NCBI GenBank assembly: GCA_024281055.1
Contig: JAMXLF010000031.1
Coordinates: 1-64,000 of the forward strand
Reading direction: 5' to 3'
DNA: 64,000 nucleotides
Source: Geobacteraceae bacterium
GTDB lineage: Bacteria > Desulfobacterota > Desulfuromonadia > Geobacterales > Geobacteraceae
The notes under the pieces are model-generated. The model was not told the origin of the DNA and made no database searches. It saw only the letters and a program-made list of their open reading frames with translations. The position numbers and the translations under genes were made by a program. Below are positions 1 to 6,599 of the stretch, piece by piece (position 1 is the stretch's first letter; every line of letters begins with the position of its first letter).

Positions 1-260
1 GCGGCAAAAGGCCCCATCAATCCATACAGGAGCAGGTTGATGGACACCGCTATGGAAATGGTCGCCCGCGACCAGCCAAATTCATGCTCCAGCGGCACAA
101 TCAGAACGCCGGGAGTCGATCTGATCCCGGCGGTCGTCAAGAGCGTCAGGAACGTAACGGCTGCGACTATCCAGGCGTAATGCATCCCTTTCGGCACGTG
201 CCGGTTACTGAACTCCGACTGTTGATTCCCTTTGTTTGCATCACCTGATGCTTGCGACAT
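1..260 (-). CDS. MFS transporter, N-terminal part (truncated by window edge)
   Basis: About 86 N-terminal residues of a membrane transporter are visible; the rest lies left of the window. After a hydrophilic leader of about 25 residues (MSQASGDANKGNQ...) comes a first helix (WIVAAVTFLTLLTTAG), then a loop and second helix typical of the start of MFS proteins, including LEHEFGWSRATIS, which resembles the MCT/OFA-like branch. Start chosen at 260 because AGGAGG sits about 7 nt upstream. It follows the AhpD-like gene on the same strand and may share its promoter and the MocR operator. Substrate unknown. Confidence 0.75.
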   Translation of the reverse strand, partial: MSQASGDANKGNQQSEFSNRHVPKGMHYAWIVAAVTFLTLLTTAGIRSTPGVLIVPLEHEFGWSRATISIAVSINLLLYGLMGPFA

Positions 261-365
261 ACCGGCCTCCTCAAGGCGTAAATCCGATAAAAAAAACACC
301 TGCTCAACTGTTGCGGCGGGGCATCGTGCAACGCCCTGCCACACCTGGGTTCCCTCTCTCATCCA

Positions 366-638
366 CTACGGCCCCAGAAAATCACAGCCGTTCCCCGACA
401 GCACGACCTCCGCCGACACGGGAGCCCCGGGAACCACCACCCGGGAGGAAAACGCGTCCATCTTGGCGGCCGCCCCCTTGCGGACCCGGTTGCCCACCTC
501 GATGGCCGCTGCCACCTCATCGGGACTCGCCCCGAACTTCAGGGCCTTCTCTACGTGGGACTGGAGACAGGGCTGACAGTTGGCGGTGATCGATGCACCA
601 ATGGCCACGAGTTCCTTAATCTTCTCGCACAGTTTCAT
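366..638 (-). CDS. Carboxymuconolactone decarboxylase / AhpD-like protein
   Basis: A 90-residue single-domain protein of the AhpD/CMD family. The signature is a CxxC redox pair followed by His (TANCQPCLQSH, residues about 19-29), the AhpD-type peroxidase/disulfide relay motif; the helix around VEKALKFGASPDEVAAAIEV is typical of the fold. Family role: thiol-dependent reduction of peroxides or alkylated substrates, cytoplasmic. The start has a good ribosome site (GGAGGTGG just upstream). It is divergent from a MocR-type regulator and upstream of a transporter, so it is likely controlled by that regulator. Exact substrate cannot be read from sequence. Confidence 0.85.
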   Translation of the reverse strand: MKLCEKIKELVAIGASITANCQPCLQSHVEKALKFGASPDEVAAAIEVGNRVRKGAAAKMDAFSSRVVVPGAPVSAEVVLSGNGCDFLGP

Positions 639-720
639 GGTTCCACCTCCTGAATGAAGTTGCCCCCACTATAGGACGTTCCATGAAACCTGAACAGACG
701 CACCTCGGAAGTTTATCAAT

Positions 721-774
721 GGGTACAGTTACCACAGAACAAACTGTACCCGCCAAAAATAGAGAAAACTGTAC
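721..774. promoter_or_regulatory. Probable MocR operator: inverted plus direct repeat of AACTGTAC
   Basis: GGGTACAGTT (721-730) and AACTGTACCC (742-751) form a perfect 10-bp inverted repeat with an 11-bp spacer, and a third half-site AACTGTAC lies at 767-774, 25 bp (about 2.4 turns) downstream as a direct repeat. The cluster lies between the divergent AhpD-like and MocR genes. MocR regulators typically bind paired or direct repeats next to their own gene, so these are inferred as its operators. Confidence 0.7.
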
Positions 775-801
775 TTGTCCCTACTGCAGGAGGAGAGTAT
801 A

Positions 802-2259
802 GTGGGAACCATGAACGGAACCGGCCAAGGCGAATCAGGAAGCGTACGGCACCGCTACGAGGAGGTCGCCGCCAGGCTTGGCGCCATGATCGCCAACGGC
901 ACCTACCGGCCCGGCGAGCGGGTCCCGTCGGTCCGGGGCTTGAGCCGGCAGCTGCGGGTGAGCATCAACACCGTCCTCCAGTCGTACGCCCACCTGGAGA
1001 ACGCCGGCCTGATCGAGGCCAAACCCCAGTCCGGCTACTACGTCCGCGCCTCCCTCTCCACTCCCGAAGGAGAAGCGCAGAAACCGGCGGCGGCCTACCA
1101 CCCCCCGAGCGACGTGGTCTTGGGCGAGGAACCGCTCCGGGTCATGCACGCCCTTGCCGATTCATCGCTGGTCCCCCTGGGGCGCGGTGCTCCCAACCCG
1201 GACCTCCTGCCGGCCGAGAAGCTGAACCGGATGCTCGCCGTGGAGTCGCGGCGCTTCCGCAGCCAGTCCCTTGCCTACGGCTCCGCCCAGGGGCTCAGGA
1301 AACTCCGCCTCCAGATCGCCAAGCGCGCGATCACCGCCGGTTGCACTCTGGAGCCCGAGGAGATCGTCATCACCTCCGGCTGCGTGGAGGCCGTGACCCT
1401 GGCGCTCCAGGCCGCCTGCCGCCCCGGCGACACGGTGGCCATCGCCTCCCCGGTCTACTATACCTTCCTCAACTCCATCCAGTGGATGGGGCTGAAGGTG
1501 CTGGAGATCCCCGCCACACCCGGCGAGGGGATGAGCCTCGACGTCCTCGCCTACGCCATCGAACAGACCCCGATCCGTGCCTGCCTCACCATCGCCAACT
1601 TCAACAATCCGCTCGGGAGCGTCATGCCGGACGAGAAGAAGCGTGAGCTGGTGCGGCTCCTGGCGCGACACGACATCCCCCTCATCGAGGACGACGTCTA
1701 CGGCGACCTCGCCTTCGGCCCAGCGCGCCCTTCCGCCACCAAGGCGTACGACGAGAAGGGGCTCGTCCTCTACTGTTCCTCCTTCTCCAAGACCCTGGCG
1801 CCCGGCTACCGGGTCGGCTGGATCGTGCCGGGGAGGTTCCGGCAGCGGATCGAGTACCTCAAGTCCCTCTTCAACATCGCCACGGCCACGCCGCCCCAGC
1901 TGGCCATCGCCGAGTTCCTCGCCAACGGCGGCTACGACCACCACCTGCGCACGCTCCGCCGGATCTATGCCCGGCAGGTGGGCCAGGTCCGCGACGCCAT
2001 CTGCCGCAGCTTCCCGGCGGGGACGCGCGTCTCCCGCCCCGACGGCGGGTTCGTCCTCTGGGTGGAGATGCCGGAAGAGGTGGATGCCATGCGCCTCTTC
2101 GAGGAGGCGCTGCGCGAGGGGATCGGCATCGCCCCGGGGCCGCTCTTCACCACCGGCAACCGGTTCGGAAACTGCATCCGGGTGAGCGCCGCCTTCTGGT
2201 CGGAGCGGATCGAGCGGGCGCTGGCGACCCTGGGCGAGCTGGCGCACGCGATGACCTGA
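802..2259 (+). CDS. MocR-family PLP-dependent transcriptional regulator
   Basis: GntR winged helix-turn-helix (residues about 16-80, with GERVPSVRGLSRQLRVSINT) fused to a fold-type I aminotransferase-like domain that binds pyridoxal phosphate. The Schiff-base lysine is in SFSKTLAPGYRVGW (Lys330), and NFNNPLGS and YGSAQGLRKLR match conserved aminotransferase blocks. Such proteins act as vitamin B6- or amino-compound-responsive switches rather than enzymes. GTG at 802 is preferred: AGGAGGAG lies 5-6 nt upstream, whereas ATG 811 is too far from it. Divergent from the AhpD-like/MFS pair, its probable targets along with itself. Confidence 0.9.
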   Translation: MGTMNGTGQGESGSVRHRYEEVAARLGAMIANGTYRPGERVPSVRGLSRQLRVSINTVLQSYAHLENAGLIEAKPQSGYYVRASLSTPEGEAQKPAAAYHPPSDVVLGEEPLRVMHALADSSLVPLGRGAPNPDLLPAEKLNRMLAVESRRFRSQSLAYGSAQGLRKLRLQIAKRAITAGCTLEPEEIVITSGCVEAVTLALQAACRPGDTVAIASPVYYTFLNSIQWMGLKVLEIPATPGEGMSLDVLAYAIEQTPIRACLTIANFNNPLGSVMPDEKKRELVRLLARHDIPLIEDDVYGDLAFGPARPSATKAYDEKGLVLYCSSFSKTLAPGYRVGWIVPGRFRQRIEYLKSLFNIATATPPQLAIAEFLANGGYDHHLRTLRRIYARQVGQVRDAICRSFPAGTRVSRPDGGFVLWVEMPEEVDAMRLFEEALREGIGIAPGPLFTTGNRFGNCIRVSAAFWSERIERALATLGELAHAMT

Positions 2260-2275
2260 CATGCGGAGAAACAGC

Positions 2276-2299
2276 AAAGGCGGCCGATCGGCCGCCTTT
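2276..2299. terminator. Bidirectional terminator hairpin
   Basis: A perfect 24-bp palindrome, AAAGGCGGCCGA followed by its reverse complement, lies 16 bp after the MocR stop and 21 bp beyond the stop of the convergent ArsR-type gene. A-rich and T-rich ends suit termination in both directions. Confidence 0.75.
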
Positions 2300-2320
2300 G
2301 TCGTTGTTTGTATCGCCGCA

Positions 2321-3346
2321 TCAGGCTCGTTTGCCGCCCCGCTGATTTCGCTGCCGGTTCATGTCCCGCTCGTACGACTTGGCACTGTTGTAGCCGCGCT
2401 CGCCGAACGGTTGCAGCTCCTCCACCCAGTGCAGGTGAAGCACGGCGAGGGATTGCTCGATGTTGTCCCCCTGCTTCGACTTGTCCAGAACGCCGAGAAC
2501 GGAGAACTCGAACCCGCCTGCACCGCATTCGTCCAGGTCCTTCTGCAGCTCCCGGCTGAACACGACCTTCCCCATACGGAGCTGGAACAGCAGGCTCGTG
2601 CGGGTCCCCTCAAGATTCCGGCTGCTCCCCACGTATACCTTCCCGTTTGCCGTGTTGCGGAGCTGATAGACTCCCATGTCGGGGCGGTTCTGCTTGTACT
2701 GCCGCTTTATTTCCGCGCGGGCACTCCTCTCCCCCCTGCCGGCGGCGGGTCTCTCCGGCGCCGGCAGCGCCGGCTTCGCCGCAGAAGCGCCCGGCTGCGC
2801 CTCGCGCCAATACCACGTACCGTCCCGGCGGATCAGGCTTTCGTCCACCAGCAAGCGGCGGATGGTGCAGTAGTCGTCGAAGAGGGGCACAATGATCCCG
2901 GTCACTTCCTGTTCGCCGTAGCGCTGCCCCGGCACGAACCGCCGGGCGAACTGCTCCAGCACGATCAGGCGTTTCTTGTGCTGCGCCGGCAGCTTCTCCA
3001 GCCGGCCGTGCCGGAAAAAAGTTTCCAGGACCTTCCTCCGGTAGTCCTCCATGCGATCATCCTGGAGCTCCTTGCCGACCGGGTGCGCAGCGACGATCTC
3101 GCGCAAGGTGGTGTTGAACACCTCGTCGTTTGCCCGGAAGACGACATAGTACTGCTCCTTGCGGCTGCTGACCAGGCCGGCCTGCTCCAGCTTGCGCAGA
3201 TGGAACGAGACGGTCGAGGGGGCGAGGCCGTGCCTGCTGGCAATTTCCTCAACGTACTGGGAACGCTCCAGCAGGGAATTGACGATGGCCAGGCGGGACT
3301 GATCCGCAAGAGCCTTCATGATGGCGATGCTCTGGTCGGTTTTCAC
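2321..3346 (-). CDS. ArsR-type HTH - DUF2087 - GIY-YIG fusion protein
   Basis: A 341-residue protein with three parts. Residues about 5-80 are an ArsR-like winged helix (HGLAPSTVSFHLRKLEQAGL as the DNA-reading helices). Residues about 115-185 match DUF2087, often found behind such HTH domains. After a proline/alanine linker (about 185-222), residues 225 onward carry a GIY-YIG nuclease-like module (GVYQLRNTANGKVYVGSS). It lacks the metal-binding cysteine box of classical ArsR. GTG at 3346 is chosen as start for its AAAGGAG site; upstream codons in frame have none. A consensus-like promoter lies just upstream. Whether the nuclease part cleaves DNA or only binds it is unknown; the fusion itself is clear. 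Confidence 0.8.
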   Translation of the reverse strand: MKTDQSIAIMKALADQSRLAIVNSLLERSQYVEEIASRHGLAPSTVSFHLRKLEQAGLVSSRKEQYYVVFRANDEVFNTTLREIVAAHPVGKELQDDRMEDYRRKVLETFFRHGRLEKLPAQHKKRLIVLEQFARRFVPGQRYGEQEVTGIIVPLFDDYCTIRRLLVDESLIRRDGTWYWREAQPGASAAKPALPAPERPAAGRGERSARAEIKRQYKQNRPDMGVYQLRNTANGKVYVGSSRNLEGTRTSLLFQLRMGKVVFSRELQKDLDECGAGGFEFSVLGVLDKSKQGDNIEQSLAVLHLHWVEELQPFGERGYNSAKSYERDMNRQRNQRGGKRA

Positions 3347-3378
3347 GGATGACTCCTTTTCGATGTTTGTCGAATCAA

Positions 3379-3407
3379 AAAATAACCGAACCAAGCCAGA
3401 TTGTCAA
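3379..3407 (-). promoter_or_regulatory. Sigma70-type promoter for the ArsR-GIY-YIG gene
   Basis: On the minus strand TTGACA (3407-3402) and TATTTT (3384-3379) are separated by 17 bp, about 35 bp upstream of the GTG start. Nearby GATTCGA-type half-sites (around 3360-3375 and 3422-3430) could be the autoregulatory operator. Confidence 0.65.
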
Positions 3408-3428
3408 TCTGTTTTTATGACTATCGAA

Positions 3429-4265
3429 TCACTCCAGGCACGCCATGAACGAGCGGGCGGTAAGGAGGTTGGCCGCGGCATCGGGAAGCCCCAGTTTCGC
3501 CACGACCCGGCGACAGAGCTCCGGCGGATCGGCCGCAAAACCTTCAGCAGCAGTGCTCTGCACCGTCTCCCGGATCCGCTCCAACCATGCCCGGCTCTCC
3601 CCGAGGAGCCTCTCCACCCCGTCGCCCCGCACCGGCTCACCCCACGCCGAGAGAAGCAGGTCGGCACCGCACGACCTCAGCCGCTCCAGCGACGCCAGTG
3701 ACGCCGCGAAATCCGTGAAGATCGGCATCTCCCCGGGCACCGGCACGGCATCGCCCGTGATGAGCACGCCGGCGCGCCGGTCCCAGAGGGACAGGGAGCC
3801 GGCGGAATGGCCCGGCGTCGGGAGCACCTCCAGTGTCACCCCCTCCCCCAGCTCGAACCGGTCCCCCTCCGCCACCGACCGGTCCACCGCGACCGGCCCA
3901 CCCACCAGCTCGTGAAACCCCGGCACCGGGCGCTCGCGCTGCTGCAGTTCCGTGTCCTCGATCCAGTGCCATTCGGCGGCATGGGCAGCGACGGTGCAGC
4001 AGATGGCCGCCTTGATCGCCGCGGCCGCGCCCACGTGGTCCGGGTGACTGTGGGTGAGGACGAGCGTCGCGATCTCCTCCGGCTGCCGCCCCAGTTCCCG
4101 CAGATATTCGAAGATCCGCTGTTCGGCCCCGGCCACGCCGCTGTCGACGAGGAGGACCGTCTCGCCGCACACGAGAAAGACGTTCACCACACGGGGCAGG
4201 GGCCCGCGACGGAGGGGAACGGAGAAGGGAATGGTGACGATGTGGATGTGGGGGGTGATCTGCAT
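3429..4265 (-). CDS. MBL-fold metallo-hydrolase
   Basis: A 278-residue metallo-beta-lactamase fold protein. The zinc motif HSHPDH and later GHSAGSL and GDAVP supply the remaining ligands (His, His, Asp). Family members hydrolyse thioesters, lactones, phosphodiesters or glutathione conjugates; the sequence does not decide which. ATG 4265 is chosen because AAAGGAG sits about 8 nt upstream; a longer reading to 4343 would run through a hairpin. The 5' leader is unusual: it contains a valine-run leader peptide and two GC-rich hairpins (separate entries), suggesting attenuation. Confidence 0.85.
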   Translation of the reverse strand: MQITPHIHIVTIPFSVPLRRGPLPRVVNVFLVCGETVLLVDSGVAGAEQRIFEYLRELGRQPEEIATLVLTHSHPDHVGAAAAIKAAICCTVAAHAAEWHWIEDTELQQRERPVPGFHELVGGPVAVDRSVAEGDRFELGEGVTLEVLPTPGHSAGSLSLWDRRAGVLITGDAVPVPGEMPIFTDFAASLASLERLRSCGADLLLSAWGEPVRGDGVERLLGESRAWLERIRETVQSTAAEGFAADPPELCRRVVAKLGLPDAAANLLTARSFMACLE

Positions 4266-4295
4266 GGTCTGTGCTCCTTTCGGCAGATAAAGTAA

Positions 4296-4318
4296 GACCG
4301 CGGGGTGGTCCCGCGGTC
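4296..4318 (-). terminator. Second GC hairpin in the MBL gene leader
   Basis: A 9-bp stem (GACCGCGGG with CCCGCGGTC, 5-nt loop) followed on the minus strand by TTACTTTATC, about 30 nt before the MBL start codon. Sequence and loop resemble the upstream hairpin at 4348-4375, so it could be a second terminator or a ribosome-access hairpin. Confidence 0.5.
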
Positions 4319-4347
4319 CGTTTCGCTGGCCGGTGCGGCACAAACGA

Positions 4348-4375
4348 AAGGAGCGCGGGGTGGCCCGCGCTCCTT
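4348..4375 (-). terminator. Attenuator-type terminator after the leader peptide
   Basis: A perfect 12-bp stem (AAGGAGCGCGGG / CCCGCGCTCCTT) with a 4-nt loop, followed on the minus strand by TCGTTTGT. It lies 32 nt after the stop codon of the valine-run peptide, the spacing expected of an amino-acid attenuator. Confidence 0.65.
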
Positions 4376-4407
4376 GGTGTCTCAGTCAGACAGGCAGCGG
4401 CGAGCCG

Positions 4408-4470
4408 TCACGGGGTGACGACTACGACGACTGCCGGTACGGCTATGGGAGAAAAATGTGGCATCTTCAT
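4408..4470 (-). CDS. Valine-run leader peptide (20 aa)
   Basis: A 20-codon reading frame with start ATG at 4470 and stop at 4408. Residues 14-18 are five consecutive valines (codons GTC, GTC, GTA, GTC, GTC), with Val11 and Ile9 just before. It lies about 30 nt after a TTGACA promoter and 32 nt before a strong hairpin terminator. This is the layout of ilv-type leader peptides (such as E. coli ivbL), in which ribosome stalling at scarce Val-tRNA prevents termination. There is no good Shine-Dalgarno sequence, and the gene downstream is an MBL hydrolase, not a branched-chain biosynthesis gene. Confidence 0.6.
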   Translation of the reverse strand: MKMPHFSPIAVPAVVVVVTP

Positions 4471-4505
4471 GGAAGGAAATGTACGCCTGAGCTTTTCAGC
4501 TGTCA

Positions 4506-4533
4506 AGATTAGATGTGGTCTTGAGCATGTCAA
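4506..4533 (-). promoter_or_regulatory. Promoter for the leader peptide and MBL gene
   Basis: Minus-strand TTGACA (4533-4528), 16-bp spacer, TAATCT (4511-4506). Transcription would start about 30 nt before the leader peptide. It begins only 2 bp beyond the 3' end of the lipoprotein gene. Confidence 0.5.
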
Positions 4534-4534
4534 C

Positions 4535-4894
4535 TTATCTTGCCTTGACTAATTTGGGGTCAATCAGACACGTCCCCCTAACTGTGTACTTGAAGTATCC
4601 AAACATCGAATTAAAATACTCGTGGTCTACTACTCCGTCAAGCAAACCTACACAGCCTGGAACGCCTTCAATGGCTTCGTCCAGTGCTTCCTCGACGTTT
4701 GGAATTCCGGGGATGAATAAAATAATCGGCCCCGAATAACTCCCTTCCACCCTGGGGCCCCTGGTAAATTCAGGTATTCTTGATAAGTCGATATTCTTCG
4801 ACGAAATGATGGTAAAAGGTGTCAGCCTCTGAACACATCCCGACAGGGAACTCGCAAGGCAAATCAAGGTACACGTCAAAAGGAGCTTTTTCAT
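4535..4894 (-). CDS. Small predicted lipoprotein, function unknown
   Basis: 119 residues with a clear lipoprotein signal: MKKLLLTCTLICLASSLSGC, with lipobox LSGC and lipidated Cys at residue 20. The mature part has a conserved-looking core ending in DPKLVKAR and no catalytic motif I recognise. Upstream GTAGGTAATAA offers only a weak ribosome site. It is more AT-rich than its neighbours. Likely anchored in the inner leaflet of the outer membrane or in the inner membrane. Confidence 0.6.
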   Translation of the reverse strand: MKKLLLTCTLICLASSLSGCVQRLTPFTIISSKNIDLSRIPEFTRGPRVEGSYSGPIILFIPGIPNVEEALDEAIEGVPGCVGLLDGVVDHEYFNSMFGYFKYTVRGTCLIDPKLVKAR

Positions 4895-5081
4895 TTATTA
4901 CCTACCAAATTTGGATTCAGGCTGCAACAACCACATCGGAAAGGTAATCAGACTCCTTTTAAATGCTATCCCCAAATGATGCATAGTCAACGAAACTGCA
5001 TTAGCCTGTTTTATAATTTTGCATAGGGGAATATCAGCTGCTAGACTGAATTCGTTGGTGCACTATCGATTGGAGGGAGAG

Positions 5082-5498
5082 ATGAAGTCCTACCGCGAGG
5101 AACTCTGGTTCGAAACCCGCAGCCGGCGGGAGCTGATCAACATCACGCCGCAGGTGGCCGGCTGCCTGGCGAAAAGCGGCATCCGCGAGGGATTGTGCCT
5201 CGTGAACGCCATGCACATCAGCGCGAGCGTCTTCGTGAACGACGACGAGAGCGGCCTGCACCACGATTTCGAGGTCTGGCTGGAAGGGCTCGCGCCGGAG
5301 AAGCCCTATTCGCGCTACCGGCACAACTCGGGCGAGGACAACGCTGATGCCCACCTGAAGCGGACGATCATGGGGCGCGAGGTGGTGGTCGCGGTCACCG
5401 GGGGGAAACTGGACCTGGGGCCTTGGGAGCAGGTCTTCTACGGCGAGTTCGACGGGATGCGCCGCAAGCGGGTGCTGATGAAGATCATCGGGGAGTGA
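5082..5498 (+). CDS. YjbQ / UPF0047 family protein
   Basis: 138 residues matching the YjbQ family (secondary thiamine-phosphate synthase-type): [22 protein letters not shown], then [23 protein letters not shown], then [23 protein letters not shown], the conserved His/Asp/Glu-rich core. E. coli YjbQ has weak thiamine phosphate synthase activity; the physiological role is unsettled. ATG 5082 is chosen for its GGAGGGAGAG site. Only 9 bp separate it from the 2H/macro fusion gene, so the two are probably co-transcribed. Confidence 0.9.
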   Translation: MKSYREELWFETRSRRELINITPQVAGCLAKSGIREGLCLVNAMHISASVFVNDDESGLHHDFEVWLEGLAPEKPYSRYRHNSGEDNADAHLKRTIMGREVVVAVTGGKLDLGPWEQVFYGEFDGMRRKRVLMKIIGE

Positions 5499-5507
5499 GG
5501 GAACGCC

Positions 5508-6587
5508 ATGACCGCTGACCACCGCAGGTTCTCAGTTTTCCTCGTTCCTGCCGCCGAGGACCGCCGCTGGGCGGAGGGGGTGATCCGCGAACTGGCCGCC
5601 CGTTATGACGCGCCACCCTTCGAGCCGCACGTGACGGTCTATGGCGGCCGCTTCGTTGAAGAATCGGAGCTGGAGCCGGTGCACCGCGCCCTGGCGGACG
5701 CAGCGGCGGAGACGGGACCGATCACCCTGCGCATCACGGGGTTCGGCGCGACGGCGGAGTATTTCAAGACCCTGTTCGTCGCCTTCGCCGAGGATCCCCG
5801 GCTGCGGCGGCTCTACGAGGTAGTGAGGGAAGCGGCGGTGCAGGGTTCCGGCTACGAGCTCGTGCCGCACCTCTCCCTTCTCTATGCCGATATCCCCCTG
5901 GCGGTGAAGAAGATGGCTGCGCGCACGGTCCATCTCGACCGGGAAGAGATGCGCTTCGACAGCCTAAAGATTGTCGTCCCTGACCCGGTCGCCGGCTGGC
6001 GCGACACCATGCGGTGGCAGACCCTATTCCGGGTGGGACTCCCCGCATTGCGCCTTATCCGCGGCGGGCGCGACGAGCTGCGGTTCGGCGCGCTCGGCGT
6101 TACCGTGGCGCCGCCCGAGTCCGCCCCTTTCCCGGTGGATGCGGAAATCGTGGAGGAGGACACCTGGCAGGTGCTGGGCGCAGGACCGGAAGTGATGGTG
6201 CCGGTCGAGCATTCGACGCAGATCATGACCGAGGTGCTGTCGGCCCAGCCGGTGCCCCTGGGGAGTGTCGTAGTCCGGGAAGGGGTTCCGCTCCGGCTCA
6301 TGGCCGTCGCGCACGATCTCAACCTTGAGCCGTCCTGCCGCCCGGAGTGGGTGGCGGCCGCCCTCGGCGAGGCATTCAGGGTCGCAGAGGCACGCTCGGT
6401 CCGCTCGCTTGCACTCCCCCTTCTGGGCGTCCGCCACGGGCGGCTGCCGGCTGCAGATTTCGTGCATCTCCTGGTCAGAATCATGCGGGAGCGGGCGCCG
6501 CACCACCTGCGCAAGCTCTGGCTCGTCGTGCCCGAAGAGGCGCGGGACGAGGTCCGGCGCCTGCTGGAGGAGGGGCGGGCGCGTTGA
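5508..6587 (+). CDS. 2H phosphoesterase (cyclic phosphodiesterase-like) fused to a macro-like domain
   Basis: 359 residues. The N-terminal half (about 5-170) is a 2H-family cyclic phosphodiesterase with the two His motifs HVTVYG (His41) and HLSLLY (His121), each H-x-T/S. The C-terminal half (about 185-355) is macro-domain-like: LMAVAHD, then a helix, then RSLALPLLGVRHGRLPAADF and a final KLWLVVPEE strand. Known 2H CPDases open ADP-ribose 1'',2''-cyclic phosphate; known macro phosphatases remove the phosphate from the product, so the two halves could act in sequence. That pairing is inference. The macro-like half lacks an obvious N-terminal Asn-rich motif. It follows yjbQ closely. Confidence 0.7.
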   Translation: MTADHRRFSVFLVPAAEDRRWAEGVIRELAARYDAPPFEPHVTVYGGRFVEESELEPVHRALADAAAETGPITLRITGFGATAEYFKTLFVAFAEDPRLRRLYEVVREAAVQGSGYELVPHLSLLYADIPLAVKKMAARTVHLDREEMRFDSLKIVVPDPVAGWRDTMRWQTLFRVGLPALRLIRGGRDELRFGALGVTVAPPESAPFPVDAEIVEEDTWQVLGAGPEVMVPVEHSTQIMTEVLSAQPVPLGSVVVREGVPLRLMAVAHDLNLEPSCRPEWVAAALGEAFRVAEARSVRSLALPLLGVRHGRLPAADFVHLLVRIMRERAPHHLRKLWLVVPEEARDEVRRLLEEGRAR

Positions 6588-6599
6588 GCAGCTGCGCAG

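Noticed and set aside
1162-2277. Antisense open frame opposite the MocR gene
   Set aside because: Composition-driven shadow frame; the plus-strand protein has full domain support.
2261-3352. Plus-strand frame of 363 codons over the ArsR-GIY-YIG gene
   Set aside because: Begins inside the terminator palindrome and has no protein family features; the minus-strand gene has three recognisable domains, promoter and ribosome site.
4296-4375. Plus-strand GGGGTGG...CCGCGG stretches reminiscent of a T-box antiterminator
   Set aside because: They are the loops of two palindromic hairpins, there is no specifier region, and no gene follows on the plus strand. The minus-strand attenuator explains them better.
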